This document shows, one piece after another, positions 22,401 to 37,400 of a stretch of DNA of 64,000 nt. Made by a program: the position numbers and the translations under genes. The stretch's first letter is position 1; each line of letters starts with the position of its first letter. This DNA comes from Bostrychus sinensis (lineage: Eukaryota; Chordata; Actinopteri; Gobiiformes; Eleotridae). The stretch spans positions 22,342,711 through 22,406,710 of the forward strand of contig CM036240.1 of the NCBI GenBank assembly GCA_020698575.1. The letters run 5' to 3'. The notes beneath the pieces are model-generated. The model searched no databases, had not been told where the DNA came from, and saw only the letters and a list, made by a program, of their open reading frames with translations.

Positions 22401-25400
22401 AAAGCTAATTGAGGAACACAAAAAGAAACAGTGCATCCTGTAATACCAATTTATATGGATGTTTTGTAAAGAATACACCAGGCTTAGAAAAAGTGCATTC
22501 TTACCTTGAAATCTCATTATCCTTCCTTTTCCGAATGGCATAGGGAGGTTCAATGGCACGTAGTGTTCATGATTGCACACAACACGTAGAAACTCAAACT
22601 TGAACTCAAACAATGTCTGCAAATTAAAGACACTTTAGTGATACGATCCTGCAATAAGAACTCAGTAGATTATCCATTTGTTTTTACCTTAGAGTCTCCA
22701 GGCATAAAACTGTAGATGTAGTTGTTGATCTGCTTGAAGACAAAGCCTCTGTCCATTAAGTTAAAGCATCTCTGCAAAATGTGTGAAAAATAATTCTGTT
22801 AATGAAAATAGTTTATGTCAAAAAGGCAAGGCATTGTGTGTGAATGTTTACCTTAATGAAGACTGCCAGGCTGTGGTTGGCGTTTCTGGCAGCATCCAGA
22901 TTGTCCTTGTATTTCTGAGTGATATGTGGCATCATCATATTCACAAGAGTCTCAACCGTATGATGGAAGGAAGCGGAAAAACGCTGATTCCTGGAGAGCT
23001 GAAAAGAAATCCAAGATGTGATAATAAATATCTTAACACAAACAACAAAAGAACTTTAAAGTCAATGGTTATTATGTTTGTGGCAGGTATACCTTCACTT
23101 TACAACTTTCAATCAAATACTGAGCCATGGACTTGATCAAAGCTTCAAAGAAATACCAGGAGTACTGCAGGACAAGCACACTTAAATCAGTAACAAAAAC
23201 ATAATGTCATGTGCAGTAAAATCATTTTAGTTTGCACACAGATGTTACCTTGAGCAGTTTGTTACATGTGAGGAAGTCAGTGGAGGGCTTTAAGATTGCA
23301 GTCATGGCTTTGGCCAGTTCCTCGTGGATCATCTTGGTGTTGGCCGAAGTGTATGGCTCAGTCTTGAATACATACTAAGGTAAAAAAGCAGTTTTAACTT
23401 TTCACTAGAGTACACAAGAGTTTGGCAGTAATACAAAATATTAGTTGTAGTTAAATAACAGCTGTAGTTTGAGAGAGATGGTACCTTCACATATGATCTC
23501 AAGTAATGCTCTAAGCCTTCCTCATGGCACTGAGCAACAATGTGAATCATGACTCTATAAAAGTTAAATTTCAACAATAAGAACATTATTTCAAATAAAC
23601 TGCTAAAAACACATCATTTACTTTAAATAAAACACTAAAAAACATAATAATGTGGATGTTAATAGAAAATATTGTGGATTCTTGCCTGGTGACATTGACT
23701 GCCACATCTTCCTGGGTGGCACTGGTTAGCACCCTGAACAGCTGGTTCAGGATGGTGGGCAGGAACTTGATCATTACATGACCCTCCATGGCATGTAGAC
23801 TCTGATGTTACAAGATAGAAAGGGAAATTAAAAAAGAAATCATTTAATTAGCTAGGTAATAATAAATTCTGACGCATGTGAAAACTAATCTAATACCAAC
23901 AGGGGACATGGGCTAATGAGCCACACCTGCCTCACTAGAACAGGGCACTGATGCACCATTGCACAGATGCTTACATCAGTTCTGCCAAGTCATTTGGCCA
24001 GCAGCCACTCTGCACTGCTGACCTGCTGTTTGACCCCCTGGCCATTGTTCACATACACTGCTGTGTTTGTGCTACAAGTCGTAAGGTTAAATGGACTCAG
24101 AGAGTTTGTGTCCATTTTTGTGAGAGCAGTGCACAAGCAATCCCAAAGGAATGTAGGTGAAGTAAACAGAGACAGCAAAATCAATTGTAATTTTTAAATG
24201 GAATAGTATCTTTTCCAAATGTATATATAGAATAAGACTATGTGTCTGATAATTGTGAATAAGGCTGCATTAGCATCAAAAGAACACTAAGTGAGTTTTA
24301 AATGTTAATAGTAAACATGGCTTTATTCTCAATTTAATGGACTACTTCTAAGAAAGTGAGTGGGGCTGGCTGACCAAGCTACACAGATATAGCTCCCTCT
24401 ATATGAAGTCATGTTTCCTTTTTTATATCAGTAACTATACCTTCAGATATTTGACCAGTTGTCCTCCTGACACTGGCGATGCAGATTTGAGGCTCTGACA
24501 GTGATGAAAGAAATTGTGCAAATGTTGATCCTGTCAAAAAGGCATTGGTAAAGGATCAGTATTATTTAAATGTCAATGTTCATCAAGCAGCATCTTATAG
24601 AAAGCCCCTATTTATACCAACCTGAGTGTAGACAGTGGACACCAAATGAGCAGACACTCTAAATAATGATTTGCCTCCATCCACCCATTTGACCTCAGGA
24701 CCTGTGTGCTGTAATGTAAAAATACTAATAATTCCATAGCTCTCTAGGATTTCTTGTCTTTGACATTTTGAGTATGGCCTGTACCTTGGCACCCTCCTGA
24801 CAGCTGAGGTATCCCGGGGGCAGGTTGGCAGCAACTGGGATGTGACTTTCATTCATGATTACCCGGCCATCCTTAAGCAATGGTAGCCAGGCGTAACCCA
24901 CTGAAAGAGAGATGCATAAAATAATTTTACATAAATGTAAACAGAAATTAAATACTATGTCTTGAATGCCTCATTTTACCTTGTGTTTCAACTAGTTCCC
25001 TCTTTTTGGTGCTGGCCTTGCTATTGCTGTCACAGCTGATGTGGTAAAAGGTGAAGAGCAAGTGGTGTTTCTCGTGGAGCTGGGTTGGTAGCTCAATTTT
25101 AAACTAAGACATTAAAAAAATACAGTCAAAAATGAGCCATATGCTTCAAATGTTTGGTACACATATACTTTCTAAAAATTACCTCATCATAAAACTCTGG
25201 TGAGTGCTGGTGATGTAATACTGCAGCAAAGGCATTTTTGGTAAACAGTGGTCCTCCAGGTCGGCCATAGATGCACTGTACAATCCAATTAACAGTTTAG
25301 TTGTTGGCAAGTTTTTCTTTATAAAAGTTTAGACATTTATCTGAACGTACCTTTAGTGAAACACCTTCTTCCTCGTCAGAATCCTTGAATTCAATGCTTA

Positions 25401-28400
25401 CTGCTATATTTCTTGCCTAGCAGAAAAAGACAATTTCCGATTATTTGTGAAAGTAGAAATTATGTACAATTTGTGGTGGTGATAATAATAATACCTTTGC
25501 AAATGACTTCTGACCATCATACTTCAAGTGCTTTGGGTAGACATAGAGGTGATTGCTGTAGATGGTGAAAGGCTGAGAGCATTTGGCTATAAACGGAACA
25601 AACTCCTCGACTTCAAAGAAAATGTTGGCCTTCTCGCTGACATCAAACTGTTTCACAGGCATGTAGGATGAGGTAACGCAATCTAAAAAACAGAAGATAG
25701 ACTAAATAAACAGCCCACAGACAATCTCATCTGGACTCAGCATTAACGACTTAAAGAGCTTACTTGTCAAGTCAGGGGCTACATTGTCGATAGTAACATC
25801 AAGATTTCCTAGGATTACAGGCAGCTTAGCCATCTTCTCTGGCCTTAGGGAGAAAAATTAATTTTACATAGCAAAGACTAATAAAAGGTGGGAAAGGTGG
25901 TGGAAAGTAACTAGATATTTTTAGAATCTTTAAATGGGTGAAAGTATTTTGACCAGAGTAGTAACACTAGTAGTGGTGCCCATAGTTGTAGTCATAATAA
26001 TATCAGTACTTTCTTTGGTTATAATTATACAGACAGATTTGACCAATATGTCTATGTTCAAATACAAATTCCTTTCTGTTTATCTGTGAGTCTCTATGCA
26101 CATTTAGCGGTTTGTAATTACTAACTTTCTGTAGTCAGCCAGCAGTTTGAGCATGTCTTCGTTGGACAGCTTGTTGCCGTCTTGTCTGTACAGAGATGAG
26201 AAGCGAGCACCTTTGTCAAGTGTTCCTGAAGCATCTTTAAACAGAGGCCTGAGAGAGAGAAACAAATCATTGCAATGGTTTATTTAGCTCTGTAAACACC
26301 AGCACTCATCTGCTGGAAATGTGTGGAGATTAGAACAAACTCACACTTACAAAATAATCACTTTCAACCAATCATGATTTACATTAACAGTATAAAGCAG
26401 TGGTTCCCAACCTTTTTTGTGTTGTGTACCCCCTGGGCTTTTTGTCCTACCATGAGTACCTCCTCACTTATTTAAATTTTCAAAAAATTTGTCAAATAGT
26501 GGTTATCTGTTTTTATTAGTACAAAAATATTTTATACTTACTGTACTGTAAAAGCTAATTTTCCTGCATTTTTTGCTTTGAAAATTTTATTCAAGATACA
26601 AATAAAATCCCTTACAAAATACAGAATAAAATATTAAAATAAAAATAAGTGTAAAGTGCTCGCGTACCCCTAGGGATCCCCGTACTCCTAATTGGGAAAC
26701 TCTGGTTTAAATTATATATTTTGTCGCTAATTGAGAATTAATAATTTAATGAATCTGTGCTTAAACTACATAGGTTTAATGGGAGCAGAAATGTTATGAG
26801 CCAGATATCTATAGCTAATACAGTTTTTGGGAAACATAATTTGAAAAAAAATGTCTGTTTTTCACAGTATAATACATATAAAATAGAATAAAACATTGGT
26901 TTCCAAACACACGGCTGGAGTCCAAAAATGGGACGCCACAGAATGTATCAGTATTGGGGACCAAAATATAATGATAAGACCAAAATTTGGGAACCGTTTT
27001 ATAGTAGTACAGTAACAGTACTAGTAATATACCTATAAAAAGCTATTGTAAATTAAGAAATTAAGCTAAATATAATTAAAACAATAAAGAATTACCAAAT
27101 GCTTAGCTAAGCTAAAGCAGGCCAGGAAGTGGAAAGAAAGTTTTGGGACCAGTGTAATAAAAAGCTATCAATATATGTTAAGATTTTATCACATACATAA
27201 GATTGAAATAAATGTAAAGAGACATAATTCTGACTAAAAACATACCTTGCAGCCCAGGCAAAAGGCATCCTGTATTGACCTAACCTGCTACATGCTAGCT
27301 TGGCGTTTTTCAGGACCTTCTGTGCCACCTAGGAGGAAGAGAGCAGTGTGTGTTTATTACGTTCCATCTTTTTGCCCTTCAACAATGCTAACACTGTAAT
27401 ATTGACGCTGAGAATAGACACACACAGATCACTGAGCAGTGTGAACACACACATAATGCATTTTACATTTTTTGTGAGCTGATTAAATTCCTACCACTGT
27501 GATCCTTTTAGGGCACGTAAGAACATTTTCACAGCCAAAGTCAATGCTTGTTTTGAGAGTGTGCATGGCTGGTCAGCACAGGAATGATTATCAGAGTATA
27601 ATGTGGAATAATGTGCTGGAATCTGCTGAGATCTGCTTGGCGAGGAGGCAGGTTGTGTGAAAATATTGGTTGGTCTGTACCTTTGTGGAGTCTGAACTCT
27701 TCATGTAGGGCTCAGCACAGTGGTTGATTCCGCCTTGAAGAACTTTTTCTATTCGAGCCACAAGGAAGATATCTGGATGAGGGCATGTTACTGAAAAGAC
27801 TCCCTGGAAGAAAAAAAATAAAATAAAATTAAGGATATTTCAATAATACACGGTTCATGGATATTTCCCCCTTCACTAAATCTTCAGGAGAAAAAAATCC
27901 CTTTAGGGTTGCTGCAAAATTACGATAATTAAGGCAGACCTTTGTTTGCATATTTTCAAAAGTAAACTTTACCAACAAGCTCATAGAAAAAAATTATAGC
28001 AACTAATAATAATAGGTTTAGTGGATGAGATAAATAATGGGAAGTTCTGGAATGGGACTGATGTCAAGTTTCAAACAATGATTTTTTTTTCTCCATTAAA
28101 TGTATTCTTAAGTGTGTAATACTTTTCTAAATATGTAGCCAGCCTTAAAACCATACAGTTACAGCTAATAGACTTCACTGTACTTGTAAATTTGCTCTGT
28201 TTGTATAGGTTTTATTTTAATTTTAATTTTTCTTTATCTTTGTTGTGTCTGTTGTGTTGCTGTTACTTGTGAAAATAAATTTTAAAAAGTCAATCTATTG
28301 TATTTAATATATAGAAAGTGATAATTAATTGTAAATACTATGCTATTATATTATATTGTTTCAAAATATTATGACCAAATTTTTTTTTGAACTGTTGGAT

Positions 28401-31400
28401 TTCACACAAATCTCTTTAAATTTCCATAATTTTCCAAACTTTGACCACACAAATCAAAATTCATGAACTTGGCAATTGCATTTTAAATTTCCATGACATC
28501 CATGAATTTTCAGATTTTTCGAGACCCTTGATAATATTCTTTTTCACTAGTAACATGCATAGTGACTTGAATAGGGAAAAGAATAATGAGAAGATGATTT
28601 GTGCTCCTCACCTGTCTGGGATACTGCATGACTGTCTCTGGGACACCGTGGACCAATCGCACCTCAGTGTGGGCGTCTCCTCCTCCGTTGATGTACTGAC
28701 TGGTGTTACTGGGGAGCATCCCTCGAACAGACGGATGGTTCAAGTCTACATGAAAATCAGAGGAGATCTTTCTGCCGTTTTGGATGTCAAACAGTGACAG
28801 GGTGATGTAGAAAGGCTCCACCTGGAGAGAGTACAAAAGTATATTGCCTTGTAAACATAAAAAAATGATATGAAAGGTTTTAGAAGCTTGTGGTGATATT
28901 TTATTGGCAGGGCTAACAAATGCACATAAGTTCAACATTTTTGGAAACACTATGTATTAAGGGCTTTCTCAGCTGTCAGTCACTAAAGTAGGAAGATGAT
29001 TGGCTCTGCTGCTATGTGTTTCTTGGGCTATAAATTGTTTTTATCTTTTTTTCTGGGATAATTGTGCAGACAAATTGACAAACACAGTCTTGCATAGAAC
29101 TATTTATAGGTTGATAAAAACTAAAAATAAACCAACACATTATTTTAGGAGGTGCTCATATAATGCTTAGGGTTCATACACTTTTTAACCAAGAATTTTC
29201 CATAACTTTTCCATGGCTTTCCCAAAACCTTTGACTAAATTTTTTCCAATTACCTGAAAAATAACACATTTAAATAGTATTCAAAATGTCCAATGTGGTA
29301 CATTAGAGACATAGTTTTGCTGCAATTTCATTTGTTAAATTTAGAAATTAGTCAGTTGAAGAAAAAAACAACTGTTTGGGCTTCATCCCCCAGAAATAAA
29401 AAAAAAATCCTCAAATATAGTCTAAACACTGGTGATTGATATTTATGCTATATTAGATATAAACTAATTATCTATGCTGTTTTTAAAGCATTACCAAAGC
29501 CAAAACAGCCAAAGAAGCAAAAAAAAAAAAAAAAAAAAAAATAGTTCAAATGTTCTGACAAAAAATAGATATTGGTCACTTTTTCCTGCAGTGAGAACAA
29601 GAGGACAGGTTTTCTACTGAACATTTATTTTTACTGTATTCTGGCTGTCGCAGGTTTAACTAGTAGTGGCTGAATGTTTAGTGTTTAAATTTCCAAAACT
29701 TTACACCAAAATATACATTTCCAAAACTTTTCCAGGGCCTGAAAATTGCATTTTAAAATTCCATGACTTTTCCAGGTTTTCAATGATTGTCCCACAGGTT
29801 GGTAATGTTGATGTTGTATTATAATGTGACAGAAATCTACACCTCAACACTTTTTATTTTGTTTTATTTTATGTATTTAAAAGGCCGTCAGTGGAGAGAC
29901 CTGGTGAGCATCTTTCACCTCAGAAGCCCTGTGTTTTGTTTTGCATCTGGGTGTCGTGTTAGCGTCTCTGTGGAAACTGGCCATGTTAAGTCGTTAATAA
30001 ACCCTTTCTACTGGGAGGGACAGCAGGATATCAAAATCCATTATACAGACTCTAATACTAAACATGCACTGTGGTTGCCATGCCGACATAGCCCTTCAGC
30101 CTACCCCAATCAGGAGTCCATCCGGCTGCTATGAATAACCAACACTTCCGTCTTTAATCAAGCGGATAATTTTTCTGTTATCCGAAGCCTATTGAGTGTC
30201 TTACATTGGTAGTGGGTCCTTCCTCGTTCTCGGCCACACAGCTTTGCAGATTAAACGAGAGGTCATTGCAGTTCACCAGGACGCGCTTGCCAAACTTCTC
30301 TTCGAACTGCTTCACGTCCGGCTCTATTCCTGAAAAATCTAGTTTCTAAGAAGTAAAAAAAAAAAGCACCATAGTTATATTATATTTTATCACATATTAC
30401 AATCATATTTAACAAATTCACATAAAAGGCGCACATCAATAGATTAGAATAATATACAGTAATCTACACATTTCATTTTAACTCGAACTACTGAAATAAA
30501 ATGACTTTTCCACAATACTTAATTGCATTGAAGTCCAGTACTTTACAAAACCTACCTGTGTGTCTGGGTCCAGTGTAAAGAGCTTCAACCTGGTCTCGTT
30601 TCTCAGCCTTGTCTCAATATCTCGTGAACTCTGGAGAAAAAGAAAAGCCTCTGCTTAAATTGAGTTAAACCACAACCTGAATGGAATGTAAAAAACAGAT
30701 TTTCACTCTGCTGGATTTATCATTAGAACATTTTTGTGTGGACGCTGACCCTCATATTTTATAGACTGATATTGTGCAGACAGGCAGTGGTTAGAGTCAG
30801 GTGGTACCAGTGCACATTTCAGCACAGCTCAGTGCAACCTGCCTCCATCTAAATGTTTCCATACACATATGGATTTACTATTGCCTGCAATTGCCTCCCT
30901 AGCAATGATTGAAGAATAGTAGAGGCATTCTTAAAAGTAAATAATTTGCAGTCTTTGTTTTATGTTTGAAAGAGTAATATATGTGCACTTGAAATATAGT
31001 TAACAGGTACACTGTGAAGTCAAAGGAGGAGTAATAATGACACAAGCTTTATAAAAACAAATGACATTTTAAGGAGTCAAATTTAGCACTACTAGAAAAT
31101 AATGGATCTCGCAATATTAAATATATGCTGTAGTGCCCAAACCTGGCTTGGGGCTCTCCTAGTTGAGAGGTCCATTGAGCCACACAGCTCTTAGATCCTA
31201 AAAGAATCCACTTAAGCTAAATAGTTTGTCCCTTTACTGGCCCCTTGTGTATGAAGTATCTGTAGCTCTAGCTCGCAATGGTACACAAGCCTTAAATATT
31301 TCTGGATCCACACCAAAAACTAATAATTTCATCCTTGACCCTTCCTTGCTAACAGAATAATATGAAATTAATGAAAACAAAACCTCTTTGAAGGTAAAAA

Positions 31401-34400
31401 ATAGTAAATGGAACAGTATGATGTGGACCTACCTGAAAGCTGTCCATACTGCCAGAGGAACTGTCGGACTTGCCAAGATCATCATCTGTGAAGCAACACA
31501 AACAGAAGATCTCAAATGTAAGACATGATCACATGTCAAGACAAGATCATTTACTAAATCTATTTAATCACTCACTGACAGGTGAAGGTCTGTAAACAGT
31601 AATTTGATGTAAAGAAAGAAATCCTATACAATAAGGTCTCATAGACATTTCACAGAAGTTCAAACTGAAGTGATTTTTCTTCTTTCTCGTGCACAGCGTG
31701 ATTAATACAAACCAGTGAATTAGGGAGATTAGTGAAGTGTTTCGGGTTGAACCTTTCAGCCTCCTCCCTCTGCTGTTAAACCCCCACCAGACAGGAGGTG
31801 CTGTATTAAAAGCCTGGGTGGTCCTGTATCACCAACCTCACTCCAGGATAAAAAAATAAGACTAGTGCGAATGAATTATAAACATCCTAAGGTAGAGATT
31901 CTACAAAAGTAAATAAACAGAGAATTATACCAGCATTTAGCAGATATTTATGCAGTGTTAACTAATGTTTATAGAAACAATGGATGAGAGTATTTTCCAC
32001 TGCAGTTGTAACTTAAAAGGGCATTATGTAATTTATGGGCTAACAGTGGATAGTTCTATTTAAGGCAATGTCGTCTGGACAAATGGTTCTCTGTGTACTG
32101 TTATATTAGTGAAAATTATTTAGTTAACAGCCTCTTGTTCTCTTAATAGGTCAGATGTGCAAAGTTAATACATTACATCTTGCTGCAACAGAAAGCAAGA
32201 GTGACAACAACAATTATAATGAGTGGCATGGGATTAAATTACTCTAACTCAAAATGTAAACAAAAGACTAGCTCATCATAAAAAATGAAACAATATTGAA
32301 AATGGTGTTAATACATGCTTTTCTTAACCAGACCTCTGTTAATGCACTGTCCCTACAGCGCACAGGTAAAAATATCATACCCTGACCTGGACTCCAGACC
32401 TTTTAGTTCAGGGGAAATTGCTCTGTCCATCGGGCCACAAAGACCTTATACCTCACAATAACCCCTTTACTGACCCCTTGTGTCTGGAGTTGGTATCTTT
32501 GACTTTATCTCGCAACTTCCCAGAACACATCGTAAAAATTCAAGCATAAACTTTTGATTTTGCCTACAGCCTAACAAACCAGTGCAGGTGAAAACATAAC
32601 CTCCTTGAGTTAATACAAACATTTGCAGTGATTGTTATTATAGCGCAGCTTGTGATCACATTAGGAGTACTAATGAAAAATAGCTGAACAATAAAAAATT
32701 CTATGAGGCAACTGGGCACACACCATCATGGACCTCTCCATTCCTCTTCTCCTGCATTGCGATCTCAAAGCTGCTGTGGAGGATCTTGTTGAGTGTGTTG
32801 ATCCATTCCTCCATCTCCACCTCGCTGTCCGCCGCTAGCAGATAGGTGCTCTTGTCCTGCATCTTCAGCTCAAAGGCAAACCTCCTGACTTTGGTATTCT
32901 GCATAAAGGAAGAGAGACTGTTGGCTTTCATTTTAAAATAAGCTTCAAAGATATGAAGAAGAATCGTTTTTTTGTTTTTTTTTTAGTTGAGATTGAGTGA
33001 TTGGTGAATGCTTGCTTTTGACTGTGGAGATGGCAGACCTGAAGGAATGCTTTATGCTCTTCTCCAAAGCTAACATACTACAAGCAGGGCTAGCTCAACA
33101 GAGGTAGCTGCTTGCTGTTATGATTGAAACCATTACTGCTGAACCGTAATATCATATACAAGTAACCAACCCCCCCCCAAAAAATTAGGAGAATGTGCAA
33201 AATATAAATAAAAACAATGCAAAGATCTGCAAATCTCATAAATTTGTTGGGGAAGGAGCAACAAAACAATGGAGAGAAAGCTTTATTAATGCAAAAAACA
33301 TCTGGAGAAGTGTTTTGCAACTAATGAAGATTATTGGTAACAGATCAGTAACATGGCTGAACATAAAACGGGCATTTTAGAAAAGCAGAGTCTCGAAAAT
33401 AAAGACAGTGCTTCTGGATCATGTTCGCATATGACTTCTTTCCATGATGCAGTTGTAACTTGCAAAGGCTTCTCGAAGTGTTCCTAATCCAAGCATTGAT
33501 TTGTTTTATAGACCCGTCTGTTTTTAATGCAGCGCCACCTGAAGGACCGAAGAGCACAAGCTTCCCGTGCTTCTAATACAATATAGACTGCCTTTCTCAT
33601 CATAATAAAATGTTGCCAATGAATCTAGAAGGAAAGTTTGCTTTTCTATTCTTTTGTTGCCCTGTCCCAACTTTTTAATGCTGCAATCTCCAAATTCAAA
33701 ATGAGCTTTTGTTTTTCATGACTATTTTTCACATTTTGTGTATACCATATAATTGTATTTACATATATACATATGTATTATCTACATATACAGAGCTTTC
33801 AGACCTGTCGGGACAAGACATTTTAAACAAGATTTACAGACTTGACCTCTAACCTCCAGCCAAGAAGAGTGATATCACTGGGCTGCTTTTCCCCTCATAT
33901 GTATGACTTTATCATTCTTCCTAGTATGATCCAGCTAATTCCATATTTTGAAATAGGTTGATAAGGTTTGAACATGACTTTAAGGGGAATTTGCAAGATA
34001 TTTTTTTATTGCCAACAGTGGGTGTATTGTTATGTTTTAGTTTTAGCTGTGTTCTGGGCAAAATGTTGACACAGCAAAGTGGGAGTGATTGGGAGGGACA
34101 GTCATTATTTTGAGTTTGGCTGAGTAAACACTTTGAGGGTTTTTTCAGAACAAAATTAAAGCCAGAGTCTTGATAAGCGTACTTAAACCAAATTGCAAGC
34201 AAAAACTTCTCTACTTCCAATACAATACAGATGTACAAAACTGTGCTAACATTTAGGTGAGGTGTGAAGAAATGCATACAGAATTTAGCACCTTTCTTCA
34301 AAACCTGTTTAAGACAGCACAGTATTATACTCATTATAAAGGTAAAAAAAAAAGAAAAATACCAAGAAAGTGAAATGGACTTGCTTCTTGGGTTTGTGGC

Positions 34401-37400
34401 TTTGCTGATCGCCTAATTAGTATGTGACAAAGGACTTTAAAGTTTAACCACATGTTGGCGGCCTAACAAAGTGCATGAGCAGTTTGAGGCTTAGTATGAG
34501 GTCATTCTACACGCAGTACTGCTATGGCTGCACGTACAATCGCTTTTCAGCTGGTTGAGTCATAGCCTATTTCACAGAGCAGAAAACACAGCTATATATG
34601 GTATAAAAGAGGCTACTGAAGGCATCACGGTTTAGTTACGGTCAAATGATTTCTAGCTGGAGGGGAGTGATATAACATTGAACCACAAAGTACCACGTAA
34701 AATAATGATTGGGATACTTTCATAGCAATTAGTTAGAGTTATTTACATTTCATACATCGACTATAAAAATGAATGTGAAGTTTTATATAATATATTGTAC
34801 ACCTCCTGATTGTGGTAACAGCCTTGTGGTCAACCCTTACACTAAATCACTTGTTTTTTCACTGAAGAATGCATGCGGAGACAACCTTTAGAAGCATCGC
34901 ATACAGAAGATTTGTGAACTTAGGATAATACTGAGAAATCTCAATGAAAAAAATTAAATTTAGAAGAATTAGAATTCAGAATTTATGGCAAGTCATCAGG
35001 CCTATCTTGCAATGGTAAAGAACTCAAATCAGAGATATTCTAATTCAGGGGTTAAATGCTCTATCCACAGAGCTACAGAGCCCTTATAGCTTACAGTGGT
35101 GTAGAATTGTCTGAAACAGAACATTTGTTTTTAAACTGTCCCCTTGTGGTGGGCGTTTGTATTTTTGGCACTCTCTTGCAAGATAATTTTTAATGGATAG
35201 AAGATAAATTTGAATTCCAACAAAATCAGACCATTTCTTTTTGAGTCATGCTAACAGACAAAAAAAAATCTCCTTGCTGGAATTGCAACCATGCATCTCA
35301 TCTATGGGAGTGCATCTCAGGCAGTTGGCTGCTGTCAGTAAAATTCGATTTTTTTCCATCTATTGACATGATAGATAGACTTATAATAATAATGCACACA
35401 GTAAGTCGGGTTGGCACTAACACGTGGCATTGATTGTGCAGTAAGTGCATGGAAGTGAGATCTCAGCATTCACCTTGTTTTATCGGCTCAGAGTCAGCAG
35501 TAAGGATAGACCATGGGGAAGAGCCAGGTCCGGTTTCAGGAAAGCGGACAGGGAAAGGTTTTGCAGATGCTTTGTGAAATGTTTTGGCAGCAATACTACT
35601 ACAACTGTGTGTTGTTTATATATTTATACACTATGAAAAGGTATGTGACCAGAAAGAAAAAAGTAGTTAGTATGTACATCATACACCGATGAGGCATAAG
35701 GTAAGAATATGACCCGGTTTGGTTAGTATCTATCAAAAGTGGTCCAAGAAAGGAACAGTGATGAACCAGCACTATGTGAGGCAGGTGGTCATAATGTTAT
35801 GCCTGATTGGTGTATTAGTAGAGGTAATGTCTCTCAACTTATTTAGGTTACCTACATTACCATGATTGGTTTAACCACAATGAAAAACACTTTTGTTTTT
35901 TTTTACCTGTACTACACCCATACATGAGTCCAGAAAAATAGTTCCTTTGGGTTCTTTGGAGATTTTCTCATCTTTGTAAAAGTTGAGATTGTAGGAGCCA
36001 TCTCCTAGCTGGGTTAGATGAAAATACCGCCTCTTAAATGACTGAAACAGAACAAATTAAAGTCACTGTAGGCAGCAGAATCAAATACATATGTTTAGCA
36101 CACTAACACAAGTATTTTAATTGACTTTCTTACCCTCATAGTAACACTGATGGCACTGTTCATGTTGCCTTTGGAAAGCCAGCCATGTTTGGTGATCCCA
36201 CCTTTTTGTGATCCTAGGGAGGCTGCATCCTAAAAACAAAAAAGGTTGGATTAAAACAAGTAAAAACACATGCTACACAAAATAATACAAAAAGGAAAGA
36301 AAAAGTTACTAAATACTTTTACTTAAAGAAAATATAGAATTTTTTTTTGCACGTTTAAAATGTATTTTCTGAGTAATTGCTTTATTGACCAAAACTAGTA
36401 ATAGTAGTAGTGGTTGTGGTTGTACTAGTAGTGGTAGTGCTAGTTTTAGTAGCACTCAGTACACTTTAAATTCTATACTCTCCTCATTTTACTCAAGTAA
36501 TAATTTTGTACTTTTACCACTACTACTACTTCTTTCTTTTTGACTTTTCACTTCTGGGGTCGCCATAGCAAATCATCTGCTTCCTTGAGTGCTGTGATTT
36601 GCGTATTGATAATTTGGCATAAGTTTTACACCAGATGCCCTTCCTGATGCTACTTCTCGATTTATTCAGATGTGGAACCAGCACAAAAAGTACCGCGACT
36701 TGTGACCACCTGTGGCTGGATTACTTTAACCACTAACTGAGACCTTTTATTTTGTAGTAATTGTAGTTGTAATGGTAGACTCTTTCTTCTTCCAACTGTG
36801 CAAAAGGTAATATACAGTTTAGTTTTCAAATTACATCATGTCAAAATTTCCAGCGTCAATGCCAACGTATCAGGAGAGACTGTTAGATTCTGTTGCACGA
36901 ATATAAGCAATAATATCATATCTCCAATGTTTTGAACACACCCTCTGACAGCCTCAGATCTTGTGCTTTGAGATGACACAGAGCTCGACCTGATGTAGGT
37001 CTGCCTACCCTCAAAACAAGCACACACAAGGACATTCAACAAACTCAGAGAGAGGATCCAAATAAATAACCTGAAGTTTAACACATGTATCAAATCTTCT
37101 CACACAGCATGAGATCACCACCTTTGTTGGCACAGACCGTATATACTCACACACAAAGCTATCTGTAAAAATAAACCAGTTATGGGAGTAATGAGGGAAG
37201 AGAAGCTGAGACACATGCACATAACAGATTTGTCATTTATAGTTATATCCTCTGCGTAGGAAAGAATACAGCGAGGAGCAAACAGTCTTTCAAGATGTCT
37301 TAATTCAGAACCTTATGGTCTAACAAAGCAATTGGGGCTTTAAAAGTGTTGGCAGGGATTATAATATCTTCACCATGCCTATTGGAACAGCCCGAAAACC

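Noticed and set aside
23951..24197. Overlapping plus- and minus-strand frames in a GC-richer intron segment
   Set aside because: Frames on several strands at once, no family match, no plausible splice partners.
28441..28797. 118-codon plus-strand open frame
   Set aside because: It is antisense to dock9 exon 28612-28821 and its peptide resembles nothing; the minus-strand reading is the conserved one.
29787..30134. 115-codon plus-strand open frame with moderate GC content
   Set aside because: No recognisable domain, no splice or promoter context, and it lies in a dock9 intron between a repeat and exon 30205-30345. Treated as chance.
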